Notes: generated from the sequence alone by a model not told the origin. DNA of 50,308 nucleotides from Bacteroidales bacterium (GCA_029974835.1 JARKQN010000041.1:1-50308); one strand, 5' to 3'; positions 1-8,534 are shown, counted from the stretch's first letter. A program made the numbers and translations.

Positions 1-158
1 TGGGATACTTCTCTGTTTATGAAAAAGATATCATTCTTACTTTCATCGACGGCATTTTAACAGGCGAAAAAGTGATCGACAACAGAAAGGAACATAACCA
101 TCCCCGGCCCTTATTTAACCGACCCGGCAAAGGCTTCTCAGGTTACGGAAATAATTAG
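1..158 (+). CDS. C-terminal end of an unidentified protein (partial)
   Basis: A frame open from the left edge (first full codon at 3) runs 51 codons to a TAG stop at 156-158. The visible tail is mixed hydrophobic and charged, with a basic, proline- and asparagine-rich stretch, and ends in GFSGYGNN. I do not recognise the family. No membrane segment or motif is visible in the fragment, and the start lies outside the window. It points toward the tmRNA gene on the opposite strand, so the two converge. That this is coding rests only on the open frame and its plausible composition. Confidence 0.5.
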   Translation, partial: GYFSVYEKDIILTFIDGILTGEKVIDNRKEHNHPRPLFNRPGKGFSGYGNN

Positions 159-305
159 GGTTGCACGATATTTTGCAGTGTGCTTCGCTTCGCTCAGCCA
201 TCCCTTAGCTTCAGTCCTGAAAACAGAAAACAACCAGCACGCTTCGCAGGATATATGATTAACTATAATTGATATGAAAAGTGTGAGTGTGAGTGCGGGA
301 GTGAT

Positions 306-353
306 AAAAAAGAGCGATTGCACTCGCTCTCGCTCTCATTCTCGCTCTTTTTT
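306..353 (-). terminator. Rho-independent terminator of tmRNA
   Basis: AAAAAAGAGCGA (306-317) is perfectly complementary to TCGCTCTTTTTT (342-353). On the minus strand the hairpin lies directly after the tmRNA 3' end and finishes in a run of T, as expected for an intrinsic terminator. The 24-nt loop is large and contains repeated GAGCGA-like units that could pair in other registers. Confidence 0.75.
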
Positions 354-356
354 ATG

Positions 357-749
357 TGGAGCTGGCGGGAGTCGAACCCGCGTCCGGTCATGAAGACCAT
401 ATGCTTTCTACATGCTTATTCCTGCTCCATTGTCGGGATTACCCGGGTGCAGGACAACCCTGATAATCCTTAGTTCCTGTTTGTCTCGCCATCCGGCCGG
501 AACAACCTTCAGGCCAGCCCCGATTTACACGCGCCTCCTTGCCGGGTTGGCTCGCGGCCTGGCCGCCCGGGAGACGTCCCGCTCCCGGCACCTGGGCCGG
601 GATAAAGCTTAAACTACTCTGTTCGTTTAAGCAGCGAGAGCGTAATTAGCTTCGCCGTTTATTGGTTCGTGACACTGTTTAAGCGACGCGCCACCACACG
701 CTGCATGCTTACATACCACCTTACATGCCGTCAAAACCATGTCAGCCCC
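357..749 (-). ncRNA. ssrA: tmRNA (ssrA)
   Basis: The transfer-messenger RNA rescues stalled ribosomes and tags the unfinished protein for proteolysis. The 5' end, read on the minus strand from 749, begins GGGGCTGACATGGTTTTGACG. The 3' end holds the T-arm with GGTTCGACTCCCGCC and an acceptor strand CAGCTCC that pairs with GGGGCTG. The tag frame runs from 656 to 627 and encodes GEANYALAA followed by TAA, very close to the GE(T/N)NYALAA tags of Bacteroides and Porphyromonas. The resume codon is taken as GGC at 654-656 by analogy; the preceding AAC could in principle be included. No CCA is encoded after the discriminator A at 357, so it must be added after transcription. The length, 393 nt, is normal. 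Confidence 0.96.
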
Positions 750-790
750 TCATTCTCCATACAGCTTTGAAATGGTATGGCTTCAACCTG

Positions 791-798
791 CAAAATTA
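791..798 (-). promoter_or_regulatory. Candidate -7 element for tmRNA
   Basis: The minus strand reads TAATTTTG, a match to the Bacteroidetes -7 consensus TAnnTTTG, 42 nt upstream of the mature 5' end of tmRNA. That leaves a leader of about 30 nt to be removed by RNase P. No convincing -33 TTTG is seen at the right distance. Confidence 0.4.
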
Positions 799-955
799 AT
801 AAAAAAACGCCTTCATCCCTCTTAACTCCTCAAATTTCAGACCATTCAGTAAGATTAAATCTTTTTAACAGTCGGACATGCCATCCGGTTTTCTTTTAAT
901 TTAAATTTAAAACCTTAAAAAAATCATATTTCCTGAAAACTCAATAAAACTCTCT

Positions 956-3952
956 ATGTACAGAAAAAGACTCCTTATTTGCTTAATGTTCCTCCCGGCG
1001 CTGGTCTGGTCGCAGACAGGAACAGAACCCGTCACCGGCGTGAGCGATAAAAGACCCGAAATCTACGGCTTTAAAAACGCCAGGCTCTACGCGGATTATC
1101 AGACCGTAATGGAAAATACCGACTTCCTTGTTTCGGGAGGAAGGATAACCGCAGTGGGGAAAAATCTCTCATTCCCCAGGGGCACTATCGTAACCGACCT
1201 TACGGGAAAAACGGTCTACCCTTCATTCATCGACGCATATGCCGCAAATTACGGCATCAGAACCCAGCAGCAGACCGGTGGCGCTGCAGGCCAGCAGTCG
1301 TACGTTGTCGCCGTTTCCCAGCAGGGATCACGCCAGGCTTCATCATTACCTGAAGCTGAGCCCCGGATAGCCGGTTACTGGAACGAGGGAATAAAAGCAT
1401 CTTTCAATTTCACCGATGAGTTTATCCCCGACTCCAGGACAGCCGCTGAGTACAGACAGGCAGGCTTCGGCGCCGTGGTCGCATTTAAATCTGACGGACT
1501 TGCACGGGGAACTTCATCCCTTGTCACCACGGGCGACGGAAACACAAACAACCTCATTCTCAAAAGCCGCGCCACCGCCAATTACTCATTCACCAGAGGC
1601 CGCTCTTCCGATACCTACCCGGCCTCCCTGTTCGGGATAATTGCCCTCCTGCGTCAGTTCAACTACGACGCCCAGTGGTATAAACAGCTCCCTCCGGGAT
1701 ATTTTCACGACGATGACATTGAAGCATACTTAAGTAACCTTTCGCTGCCCCAGGTGATGGAGGTAAGAAATAAACTTGAAATAATGCGGGCCGACAGGAT
1801 AGCAAAGGAATTCGGTATAAAATATATCATTAAAGGCGCCGGCGATGAGTACCAGGCGCTTAACGAAATAAAGAAGGCAGGCGTCATGCTCATCACTCCG
1901 GTCAGCTTCCCCGAAGCACCCGATGTGAAAGATCCGCTCGACGCTGCAAGGATCCCGTTTGAAAACCTGAAACACTATGAGCTGGCACCTTCCAACCTCT
2001 CGATGATCAGCGCGGCGGGAATACCTTTCGCCATCACTTCGTCCGATCTGCGCCAGAGATCATCCTTCCTTGCAAATCTCAGAAAAGCAGTCAGATACGG
2101 ACTGCCTGAAACGGAAGCCCTTAAAAACCTTACCTATACGCCGGCATCAATGGTCGGCGCAACCCAACTGGTGGGAGCACTTAAAAAAGATATGCTCGCA
2201 AACTTCATCATAACCTCGGGAAATATTTTCAGCGACGACTGCATAATTTTTGAACACTGGGTGCAGGGTGTGCCATACCGGTTCGTTGACCTCAGGTTAA
2301 AGGATGTGAGAGGAACCTATACTCTTACGGTTGACACAGCCAGGTACAGGATGACTGTCTCAGGGGCGCTGGAGAAACCTTCGGTCCGTCTTTTTGCCGA
2401 TACGGTAGAAATAAGGGGAGCCTCTTTCACCGTCGACAAGGATCTGGTAACTCTTTCCTTCGAACGCCAGAGAACAAGGTTCCGGCTGCCGGGATACATC
2501 TCAGGAAGCAACCTTGAGGGAAGGGGTCAGACCGACAGCGGGAAATGGATCGCATGGAAGGCTGAGTTTCAGAGCAGGGAAACAGGTCCCGATACAAGAC
2601 CGGCCAGACCTCAGGCCGGAATAGTGAAACCGGGCCCGGTTGTATATCCTTTTAAACCTTACGGATGGACAAGCCTTCCCGTACAGGAGAATGTTCTTTT
2701 CAGAAATGCAACCGTATGGACATGCGAAAAGGACGGAATACTGCAGAACGCCGATGTGCTGGTGGTAAACGGTAAGATCGCGGCCGTAGGCAGGAACCTG
2801 AAGGCAGGCGACGCGAAAATCATTGACGCCACCGGACTGCACCTCACTCCCGGCCTGATTGATGAACATTCACATATTGCACTCGATGCCACAAACGAGA
2901 TGGGCCAGGCCATCACCTCAGAGGTCAGATGTCTGGATGTCGTAGATCCTGAGGATATTTCGATATACAGGCAGCTGGCAGGAGGCGTCACCGCCGCGCA
3001 TATCCTTCATGGCTCGGCAAATCCGGTTGGAGGACAATCGGTGATTATCAAACACAGGTGGGGAAAACCGGCCGGCGAGCTGGTGATCGACGGCCAGCCG
3101 GGATTCCTGAAACATGCCCTTGGAGAAAATGTAAAACGGACCACTTCGAGATATCCGAATACAAGGATGGGAACAGAACAGATTATCAGAGATGCATACC
3201 AGAGGGCGGTCGATTATAACAGGGAGTGGCAGGCATGGAATAAACTGAAGCCGGCCGAAAAGGCAGGGAAAGTGCCGCCGCGACGCGATCTTGAACTTGA
3301 CGCCCTTGTCGATGTTCTGGAGGGACGCAGCTTTATCGCATGTCATACCTACGTGCAGAGCGAAGGAACCATGATAATGAACCTCGCCCAGGATTTCGGC
3401 ATAAAAGTAAATACCCTCATCCACTTCAACGAAGGCTACAAGATTGCTGACCAGATAAAAGAGCACGGTGCCGCAGCATCGGTGTTCTCCGACTGGTGGG
3501 ACTATAAATACGAAGTCTATGAAGGAACCAGCTACAATGCATCAATGCTCCTCAGTCAGGGAGTGCTTACCTGCCTCCATTCCGATGATGCGGAGATGGG
3601 CAGAAGACTGAACCAGGAGGCAGCCAAAATAGTGAAATACGGAAATATCTCCGAAGAGGAGGCCCTGAAACTGGTTACAATTAACCCGGCCAGAATTCTG
3701 CATCTCGACAACCGGATGGGAAGCATAAAGCCCGGAAAGGACGCTGACCTGGTCCTCTGGTCCGGCAACCCGCTATCGGTCTACTCACGCGCACTCAAAA
3801 CAATGATTGACGGTACTTTTTACTTCGACGAGGAAAACAACGAAAAAATGAAGGACTTCATTACCGCAGAAAGAAACAGGATAACCGGAAACATTCTGAG
3901 AGAATCACAGCAATCCGGTAACGCCATAACCACTAATTTTTCCAGACGATGA
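956..3952 (+). CDS. Exported double-domain amidohydrolase
   Basis: A 998-residue protein with a signal peptide (basic MYRKR, a hydrophobic core, cleavage near WSQ-T at 19-21), so probably periplasmic. It carries two amidohydrolase-superfamily regions. The C-terminal one (about 580-970) is complete: the strand-loop PGLIDEHSH gives metal ligands H638 and H640, with H797 (ACHTY), H823 (IHFNEG), and the HSDD motif with D877. It ends in the usual SIKPGKDADLVLW signature. The N-terminal one (about 35-450) has the same opening, but the HxH position reads FIDAYAANYG (92-100), so it cannot bind metal in the usual way. The closest group known to me is the imidazolonepropionase-like amidohydrolases of Bacteroidetes; the substrate is unknown. 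The stop codon overlaps the start of the next amidohydrolase gene in ATGA, so the two are translationally coupled. Confidence 0.88.
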   Translation: MYRKRLLICLMFLPALVWSQTGTEPVTGVSDKRPEIYGFKNARLYADYQTVMENTDFLVSGGRITAVGKNLSFPRGTIVTDLTGKTVYPSFIDAYAANYGIRTQQQTGGAAGQQSYVVAVSQQGSRQASSLPEAEPRIAGYWNEGIKASFNFTDEFIPDSRTAAEYRQAGFGAVVAFKSDGLARGTSSLVTTGDGNTNNLILKSRATANYSFTRGRSSDTYPASLFGIIALLRQFNYDAQWYKQLPPGYFHDDDIEAYLSNLSLPQVMEVRNKLEIMRADRIAKEFGIKYIIKGAGDEYQALNEIKKAGVMLITPVSFPEAPDVKDPLDAARIPFENLKHYELAPSNLSMISAAGIPFAITSSDLRQRSSFLANLRKAVRYGLPETEALKNLTYTPASMVGATQLVGALKKDMLANFIITSGNIFSDDCIIFEHWVQGVPYRFVDLRLKDVRGTYTLTVDTARYRMTVSGALEKPSVRLFADTVEIRGASFTVDKDLVTLSFERQRTRFRLPGYISGSNLEGRGQTDSGKWIAWKAEFQSRETGPDTRPARPQAGIVKPGPVVYPFKPYGWTSLPVQENVLFRNATVWTCEKDGILQNADVLVVNGKIAAVGRNLKAGDAKIIDATGLHLTPGLIDEHSHIALDATNEMGQAITSEVRCLDVVDPEDISIYRQLAGGVTAAHILHGSANPVGGQSVIIKHRWGKPAGELVIDGQPGFLKHALGENVKRTTSRYPNTRMGTEQIIRDAYQRAVDYNREWQAWNKLKPAEKAGKVPPRRDLELDALVDVLEGRSFIACHTYVQSEGTMIMNLAQDFGIKVNTLIHFNEGYKIADQIKEHGAAASVFSDWWDYKYEVYEGTSYNASMLLSQGVLTCLHSDDAEMGRRLNQEAAKIVKYGNISEEEALKLVTINPARILHLDNRMGSIKPGKDADLVLWSGNPLSVYSRALKTMIDGTFYFDEENNEKMKDFITAERNRITGNILRESQQSGNAITTNFSRR

Positions 3953-5277
3953 AAACAGGAATATTCAAATCTATTGTCATAATAGCTGCAGTCGCCGGTA
4001 ACGTGGCTGCACAGAGCCCTGTAGTTGCACCTCCCCAGAAGAAACCGGTTATGCTTACGGGCGGAACAATCCACACCGGAACCGGAGAAGTGATTGAAAA
4101 CGGCACGATAGCTTTTGCGGCCGGAAAAATAACTTTTGTCGGCAAAGCCTCCGACACCAAACCTGAAAGCCGGGATTATGAGGTAATTGACGTGAAAGGG
4201 AAGCATGTTTATCCCGGACTTATATTGCCGAATACAAGTCTGGGACTTGTTGAAATAAGCGGGGTGGATGTTACGGTAGACAACAGGGAGATAGGAGATC
4301 TGAACCCCAATGTAAGGGCTATTGCCGCTTATAACACCGATTCGCACGTGATACCCGTTATCAGGTCGAACGGTATCCTGCTGGCACAGGTTGTCCCGAC
4401 AGGCACTCTTCTGCCCGGCACAGCCAGCGTCGTTCAGCTCGATGCATGGAACTGGGAAGACGCTGCCTACAGGATGGATAACGGCATCATAATGGGCTGG
4501 CCCAGACGGGCAACCGCTTCACAGGGAAGAGGCGGAGGTCCTTCCCCGGAACAGGCTGCACAGACCGGACAGAACTCATACGACAGAAGCGTGGAACAGC
4601 TCGAAAAGATTTTCTCCGATGCAGTTGCCTATGCGGCAATAGAAAAACCGGATAACACAAACCTCAGGCTGGAAGCTTTAAAAGGTCTCTTTAACGGTAC
4701 AAAAACTCTTTTTATCAATGCCTCCGATTCAAAGTCAGTCATAGTTTCCGTCACCTTCGCCAAAAGGTACGGGGTAAAGAAAATGGTGGTTACAGCCGCA
4801 AACGAATCAACATGGGATGTGAAGGATTTCCTTAAGGAAAACAATATCCCCGTGATAGTTGCCAATCCTCTCAGCCTGCCGCTTTACGAGCACAGCGATG
4901 TGAGAATGCCTTTCAAACTGGCTGCAATGTTCATGAAGGAAGGCATTCTTACGGGACTTACATATTCCTCGATGGCTTACGCTAACCTTCCTTTTGCTGC
5001 AGGGCAGGCGGCTGCCTACGGACTTACAAAGGAAGAGGCCCTGCAGACGGTAACCCTGAACAATGCAAAAATACTCGGGATAGACGAGGTCACCGGGTCT
5101 CTCGAACCGGGCAAGGATGCCAATATCGTTGTGTCGTCGGGCGACCTTCTCGACATGATGACAAACAATGTGGAGCTTGCCTATATAAACGGACGTAACA
5201 TCAGCCTCGATAACAAACATAAACAGCTTACCAGGAGATTTAAGGAAAAATATAACAACCAGAATTCCGCCAACTGA
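3949..5277 (+). CDS. Exported amidohydrolase-like protein lacking HxH
   Basis: A 442-residue amidohydrolase-superfamily protein with a signal peptide (MKTGIFK, then a hydrophobic stretch ending near VAAQ at 19-22). The beta-sandwich opening (MLTGGTIHTGTGEVI) and the closing TGSLEPGKDANIVV signature are clear. At the place where the metal-binding PGLIDxHxH motif belongs the sequence reads PGLILPNTSLGL (89-100), so the first two metal ligands are missing. It may be a pseudoenzyme or a structural partner of the 998-residue protein encoded just upstream, with which it overlaps by 4 bp. Family assignment is firm; catalytic activity is doubtful. Confidence 0.85.
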   Translation: MKTGIFKSIVIIAAVAGNVAAQSPVVAPPQKKPVMLTGGTIHTGTGEVIENGTIAFAAGKITFVGKASDTKPESRDYEVIDVKGKHVYPGLILPNTSLGLVEISGVDVTVDNREIGDLNPNVRAIAAYNTDSHVIPVIRSNGILLAQVVPTGTLLPGTASVVQLDAWNWEDAAYRMDNGIIMGWPRRATASQGRGGGPSPEQAAQTGQNSYDRSVEQLEKIFSDAVAYAAIEKPDNTNLRLEALKGLFNGTKTLFINASDSKSVIVSVTFAKRYGVKKMVVTAANESTWDVKDFLKENNIPVIVANPLSLPLYEHSDVRMPFKLAAMFMKEGILTGLTYSSMAYANLPFAAGQAAAYGLTKEEALQTVTLNNAKILGIDEVTGSLEPGKDANIVVSSGDLLDMMTNNVELAYINGRNISLDNKHKQLTRRFKEKYNNQNSAN

Positions 5278-5287
5278 AACTGTTTCC

Positions 5288-5339
5288 TGTCCTGAAACAG
5301 GTTGACAAAAAATAAAGATTACCGGCTTTTTTAAGCGCG
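5288..5339. repeat. 52-bp direct repeat, copy A
   Basis: Starts TGTCCTGAAACAGGTTGACA and ends in GCGCG. It is about 90% identical to copy B at 5524-5574 in the same orientation. It begins 10 bp after the upstream amidohydrolase stop codon, and CTGTTTC (5280-5286) can pair with GAAACAG (5294-5300) inside it. The two copies frame a block of GC-rich palindromes. It may be a remnant of an insertion-sequence end or a miniature element; no transposase is present here. Confidence 0.75.
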
Positions 5340-5350
5340 TTATACATTCT

Positions 5351-5499
5351 GCCCCTTCTCAAGGGGGAGGAGAAGTCTGAACCTCCCCGCCTCCCCAAAT
5401 GGGGAGGAGAAGTCTGCCCCTCCCGGCCACCCCAAATGGGGAGGAGAGAAAGGTAATTTACAATTACGCTCCTTCCCCCACCTGGGGGAAGGATGGGAT
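5351..5499. repeat. Cluster of GC-rich palindromes
   Basis: This gene-free stretch is built from related inverted repeats: CCTCCCC-AAAT-GGGGAGG (5390-5407), a near copy at 5427-5444, and a perfect CCTTCCCCCA/TGGGGGAAGG pair (5471-5492), with GGGGAGGAGAAGTCTG recurring directly between units (from 5364 and 5401). It looks like the noncoding palindromic repeat families spread through some bacterial chromosomes. It contains no plausible gene. Confidence 0.75.
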
Positions 5500-5523
5500 G
5501 GGGGCAAATAAAAAGCTTTGTCT

Positions 5524-5574
5524 TGTCCAGAAACAGGTTGACAAAAAATTAAGATTACCTGCTTTTATAGCGCG
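5524..5574. repeat. 52-bp direct repeat, copy B
   Basis: A 51-bp near-identical copy of the element at 5288-5339, starting TGTCCAGAAACAGG and ending GCGCG, in the same orientation. Differences are a few substitutions and one missing base. The rest of the gap up to the start codon at 5668 shows nothing else that I can identify. Confidence 0.75.
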
Positions 5575-5667
5575 GTTTACTGCAAGGATTTCAGATTTAC
5601 CGGTAAAATATTCAGGGCGGATACTTTCTGACAGCATCAGGTCAGAAGAGTTTTGTATTTTTATGCC

Positions 5668-6819
5668 ATGAAAATCATCATTGCAGGTACAGCCTGGCCG
5701 TTCAGGGGCGGGCTGGCGGCATACAATGAGAGGCTTGCACGTCAGTTTATTGCCGAAGGCCATGACGTGTCGATAGTAACATTCACAACCCAGTACCCGT
5801 CTCTGCTCTTTCCGGGCAAATCGCAGTACCTCGATGCACCTGCCCCGGCCGGACTGGATATAAGGAGGGAGTTCAGCTCCGTCAACCCCTTTACATGGCT
5901 GTCGGCGGGAAGGAAGATAAAAAAATCGGAGCCCGGTATTCTTATCTTCAAGTACTGGCTGCCATTTATGTCACCGGCATTCAGCACTATTGCACGCATT
6001 GCGCGTTCAAACGGAAAAACAAAGGTGATTGCAATTTTTGACAATGTAATCCCTCACGAAAGACGCCCGGGCGATATCTTTCTCACCAGGCTCTTTGTCA
6101 ACTCGGCCGATGGCGCCGTGGTAATGTCAGAATCGGTTAAGAATGACCTGCTTGGATTCAGAAAAGATATCCCGGTCTTCCTTAATCCGCACCCTCTGTT
6201 TGATAATTTCGGAGCGGGCCTCGACAGAAAGGAGGCCCTATCGAAGCTGGGACTTGACCCTTCCTTTAACTACCTGCTTTTCTTCGGTTTCATCAGGCCC
6301 TACAAGGGGCTCGACCTGCTCATCAAAGCCCTCAGATGGGTGAAGGAGGAGTATTTAAATCTGAAACTGATTGTGGCGGGCGAATTTTACGAGGATGACA
6401 AACCCTACATGAAGCTTGTTGAAGAGGAAGGTTTAAAGGATGACATCATTTTCTTCAACAGGTTTATCAATGACGACGAGGTTGCAGTGTTCTTTTCGGC
6501 ATGCGATCTGGTGGTTCAACCTTACAGGAGCGCTACTCAGAGCGGCGTGACGCAGATAGCCTATCACTTTGAAAAGCCCATGGTGGTGACAGACGTCGGA
6601 GGCCTGAAGGAAATTGTGCCCGACGGAAAATGCGGCTATGTGGCCAGGCCCGAACCCGAAAGCATTGCAGATGCCATCCTCCTGTACCTCTCCGAACGAT
6701 CGGTGACAAACTTTGTCTCCTTCATAAAGGAAGAGAAGAAAATATATTCATGGGACAAGATGACCGCGGGAATTATCAGTATTTACAAAAAACTTACCGG
6801 AAATGATTATCAGAAGTAA
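5668..6819 (+). CDS. GT4-family glycosyltransferase
   Basis: A 383-residue GT-B glycosyltransferase of the GT4 type. The N-terminal half opens with MKIIIAGTAWPFRGG and a GGLAAYNERLA acceptor-side motif. The C-terminal half has the donor-domain sequence FFGFIRPYKGLDLLIKAL and a VVTDVGGLKEIV segment. The classical E-x7-E pair is not visible; that region reads ATQSGVTQIAYHFEKP, which I believe is a recurrent subfamily form. The ATG at 5668 is preferred over an in-frame TTG five codons upstream because the core fold starts right at MKIII. It is the first gene of an operon with a heptose-type kinase and nucleotidyltransferase, so it may transfer the sugar they activate. It is probably cytoplasmic, acting at the inner membrane on a surface glycan. 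Confidence 0.88.
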   Translation: MKIIIAGTAWPFRGGLAAYNERLARQFIAEGHDVSIVTFTTQYPSLLFPGKSQYLDAPAPAGLDIRREFSSVNPFTWLSAGRKIKKSEPGILIFKYWLPFMSPAFSTIARIARSNGKTKVIAIFDNVIPHERRPGDIFLTRLFVNSADGAVVMSESVKNDLLGFRKDIPVFLNPHPLFDNFGAGLDRKEALSKLGLDPSFNYLLFFGFIRPYKGLDLLIKALRWVKEEYLNLKLIVAGEFYEDDKPYMKLVEEEGLKDDIIFFNRFINDDEVAVFFSACDLVVQPYRSATQSGVTQIAYHFEKPMVVTDVGGLKEIVPDGKCGYVARPEPESIADAILLYLSERSVTNFVSFIKEEKKIYSWDKMTAGIISIYKKLTGNDYQK

Positions 6820-7822
6820 GGCGCCGTTGCGGCTGGGCCTCGCGGGCGGAGGAACAGACGTTTCTCCCTACTCGGAAATATTCGGAGGCGCTGTATTGAA
6901 TGCCACGATAAACCTTTATGCTTACGCCACCATCATACCGGGAGGGGATAAAACACTCTTCAGGGCGGAGGATAAAAACGAGGCAATGGAGATTGCCTCT
7001 GAAACGGTGCACGGTTCGACGGGATCCTTCAGCATCGCAAAGGGGGTATATGACAGGGTGATCAGCGAATTCGGGCTGAAACCGGCTCCTTTTTCCCTTA
7101 CAACCTACGTTGATGCCCCTGCCGGCTCAGGCCTCGGAAGCTCTTCAACGCTGGCTGTGGCCGTTCTGGGTGCCTTCGCCGAATGGTTCAGGCTCCCCCT
7201 CGGAGAATATGACATCGCACGCCTGGCTTGGGACATTGAACGTAACGACCTCGGCATGGCCGGGGGAAAACAGGACCAGTATGCGGCAACTTTCGGGGGC
7301 TTCAACTTCATGGAGTTCAGCGGAAACGGGAAAGTGATTGTGAATCCTCTGCGCATACGAGACCAGATTCTGAACGAGCTTTCAAACAATATCCTTCTTT
7401 ACTACACCAGCACCAGCAGACTATCGTCGTCAATTATTGCCGAGCAGCAACATAATGTCAGAAACGATGTAAAGGAGTCGGTTGAGGCAATGCACAAACT
7501 TAAGGAACTGTCGGTCAGGATGAAGGAGGTGATCCTGAAAGGGGAGCTTGATGAACTTGGAGAGCTTTTCAACCTGTCGTGGGAATACAAGAAGCAGATG
7601 GCAGACGGCATAACCAACAGGGATATTGACCTTATTTACCGCGCAGCCCTCGATGCCGGAGCAACCGGAGGCAAAATAAGCGGGGCAGGAGGAGGGGGGT
7701 TCATTTTCTTTTACTGTCCGGGCAACACAAGGTACCGTGTGCTGAGAGCCCTGGAAAAGTTCGGGGGCCGCGAACAGAAATACCAGTTCACAAAGAACGG
7801 ACTGGTGACATGGAGTATCTGA
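6803..7822 (+). CDS. hddA: GHMP-family sugar kinase, HddA-like
   Basis: A 339-residue GHMP kinase. The start carries the substrate-side motif LRLGLAGGGTDVSPY (9-23), the ATP loop is GSGLGSSST (108-116), and the third motif GKISGAGGGGF lies near 285. This GGGTD form is typical of D-glycero-D-manno-heptose-7-phosphate kinase and related sugar-1-kinases, which phosphorylate the anomeric position. It overlaps the preceding glycosyltransferase gene by 17 bp and is followed one base later by a nucleotidyltransferase, which supports a role in GDP-heptose supply. Another sugar substrate is possible, because the isomerase and phosphatase of that pathway are not next to it. Confidence 0.85.
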   Translation: MIIRSKAPLRLGLAGGGTDVSPYSEIFGGAVLNATINLYAYATIIPGGDKTLFRAEDKNEAMEIASETVHGSTGSFSIAKGVYDRVISEFGLKPAPFSLTTYVDAPAGSGLGSSSTLAVAVLGAFAEWFRLPLGEYDIARLAWDIERNDLGMAGGKQDQYAATFGGFNFMEFSGNGKVIVNPLRIRDQILNELSNNILLYYTSTSRLSSSIIAEQQHNVRNDVKESVEAMHKLKELSVRMKEVILKGELDELGELFNLSWEYKKQMADGITNRDIDLIYRAALDAGATGGKISGAGGGGFIFFYCPGNTRYRVLRALEKFGGREQKYQFTKNGLVTWSI

Positions 7823-7823
7823 T

Positions 7824-8534
7824 ATGATCAATGAAGCTGTAATACTTGCAGGCGGTCTCGGAACAAGGCTGAGAACTGTTATAAGCGACCTTCCGAAACC
7901 CATGGCACCGGTGGGCGGCAGACCTTTTCTCAGTTACCTCCTCGATTACCTCGATTCGTATAAAATCAGGTACTCCGTCATCGCCTCCGGATTTATGCAC
8001 GAAACAATCGAACCCGCCATCGGGAGGAGACACGGCAAAATGTCGCTTGTTTACTCCCCCGAACATGAACCTCTTGGCACAGGGGGAGCCATACTGAACT
8101 CAGCAGATCATATTAAAGGAGCTGATTTTTTCGTGCTGAACGGTGATACTTTCTTTGATGTTGATCTTCAGGCCTTCGAAAAATCGCACCTCCGCAGCAG
8201 GGCAGTGATGTCCCTCGCAGTGAAACATATGGATGACACTTCAAGGTACGGCTCCCTTGTTTTGCAGGACGACAGAATAGTATCTTTCAGGGAGAAGGGA
8301 ATTAGCGGCAGCGGATATATCAACGGGGGGATTTATATTTTAAATAAGGAATGGTTTGCCTCATCGGCTCCCGGCAGAAAATTCTCGCTTGAGAAGGATA
8401 TCCTTGAGAGGATGGCAGGCAGCTCAAATATCACTGCTTTTGCGTCAGACGGTTATTTTACGGATATCGGGGTGCCGGAAGACTACCGCAAAGCATGCTC
8501 CGAACTTCCCCGGCTGAGGAGCGTCAGGCGTTGA
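7824..8534 (+). CDS. hddC: Sugar-phosphate nucleotidyltransferase, HddC-like
   Basis: A 236-residue nucleotidyltransferase that joins a nucleoside triphosphate to a sugar 1-phosphate. The N-terminal signature LAGGLGTRLRTVISDLPKP holds the nucleotide-binding glycines and the catalytic Arg and Lys. The metal-binding Asp is in FVLNGDTFF, and the C-terminal FTDIGVPEDY is standard. The DLPKPMAPVGGRPFL wording closely matches D-glycero-alpha-D-manno-heptose 1-phosphate guanylyltransferase. With the kinase one base upstream it would complete activation of the sugar to GDP-heptose. Its last 11 bp overlap the end of the convergent GT2 gene. Confidence 0.87.
   Translation: MINEAVILAGGLGTRLRTVISDLPKPMAPVGGRPFLSYLLDYLDSYKIRYSVIASGFMHETIEPAIGRRHGKMSLVYSPEHEPLGTGGAILNSADHIKGADFFVLNGDTFFDVDLQAFEKSHLRSRAVMSLAVKHMDDTSRYGSLVLQDDRIVSFREKGISGSGYINGGIYILNKEWFASSAPGRKFSLEKDILERMAGSSNITAFASDGYFTDIGVPEDYRKACSELPRLRSVRR

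Noticed and set aside
159-305. Possible small gene between the partial first gene and the tmRNA terminator (61 codons on the minus strand, 138-323)
   Set aside because: It runs through the terminator hairpin and has no start context or recognisable composition.
2918-3466. Long open frame on the minus strand inside the first amidohydrolase gene (182 codons)
   Set aside because: It is antisense to a well-supported gene and shows no family motif; it follows from the codon usage of the real gene.
5301-5306. TTGACA-like sequence in both 52-bp repeats that resembles a sigma-70 -35 box
   Set aside because: Promoters in this phylum use TTTG and TAnnTTTG, no matching -7 box follows at the right distance, and the sequence is simply part of the repeat.
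5351-5499. Possible CRISPR-like array because of recurring units
   Set aside because: Units are palindromes of unequal length without regular spacers, and no cas gene is near.
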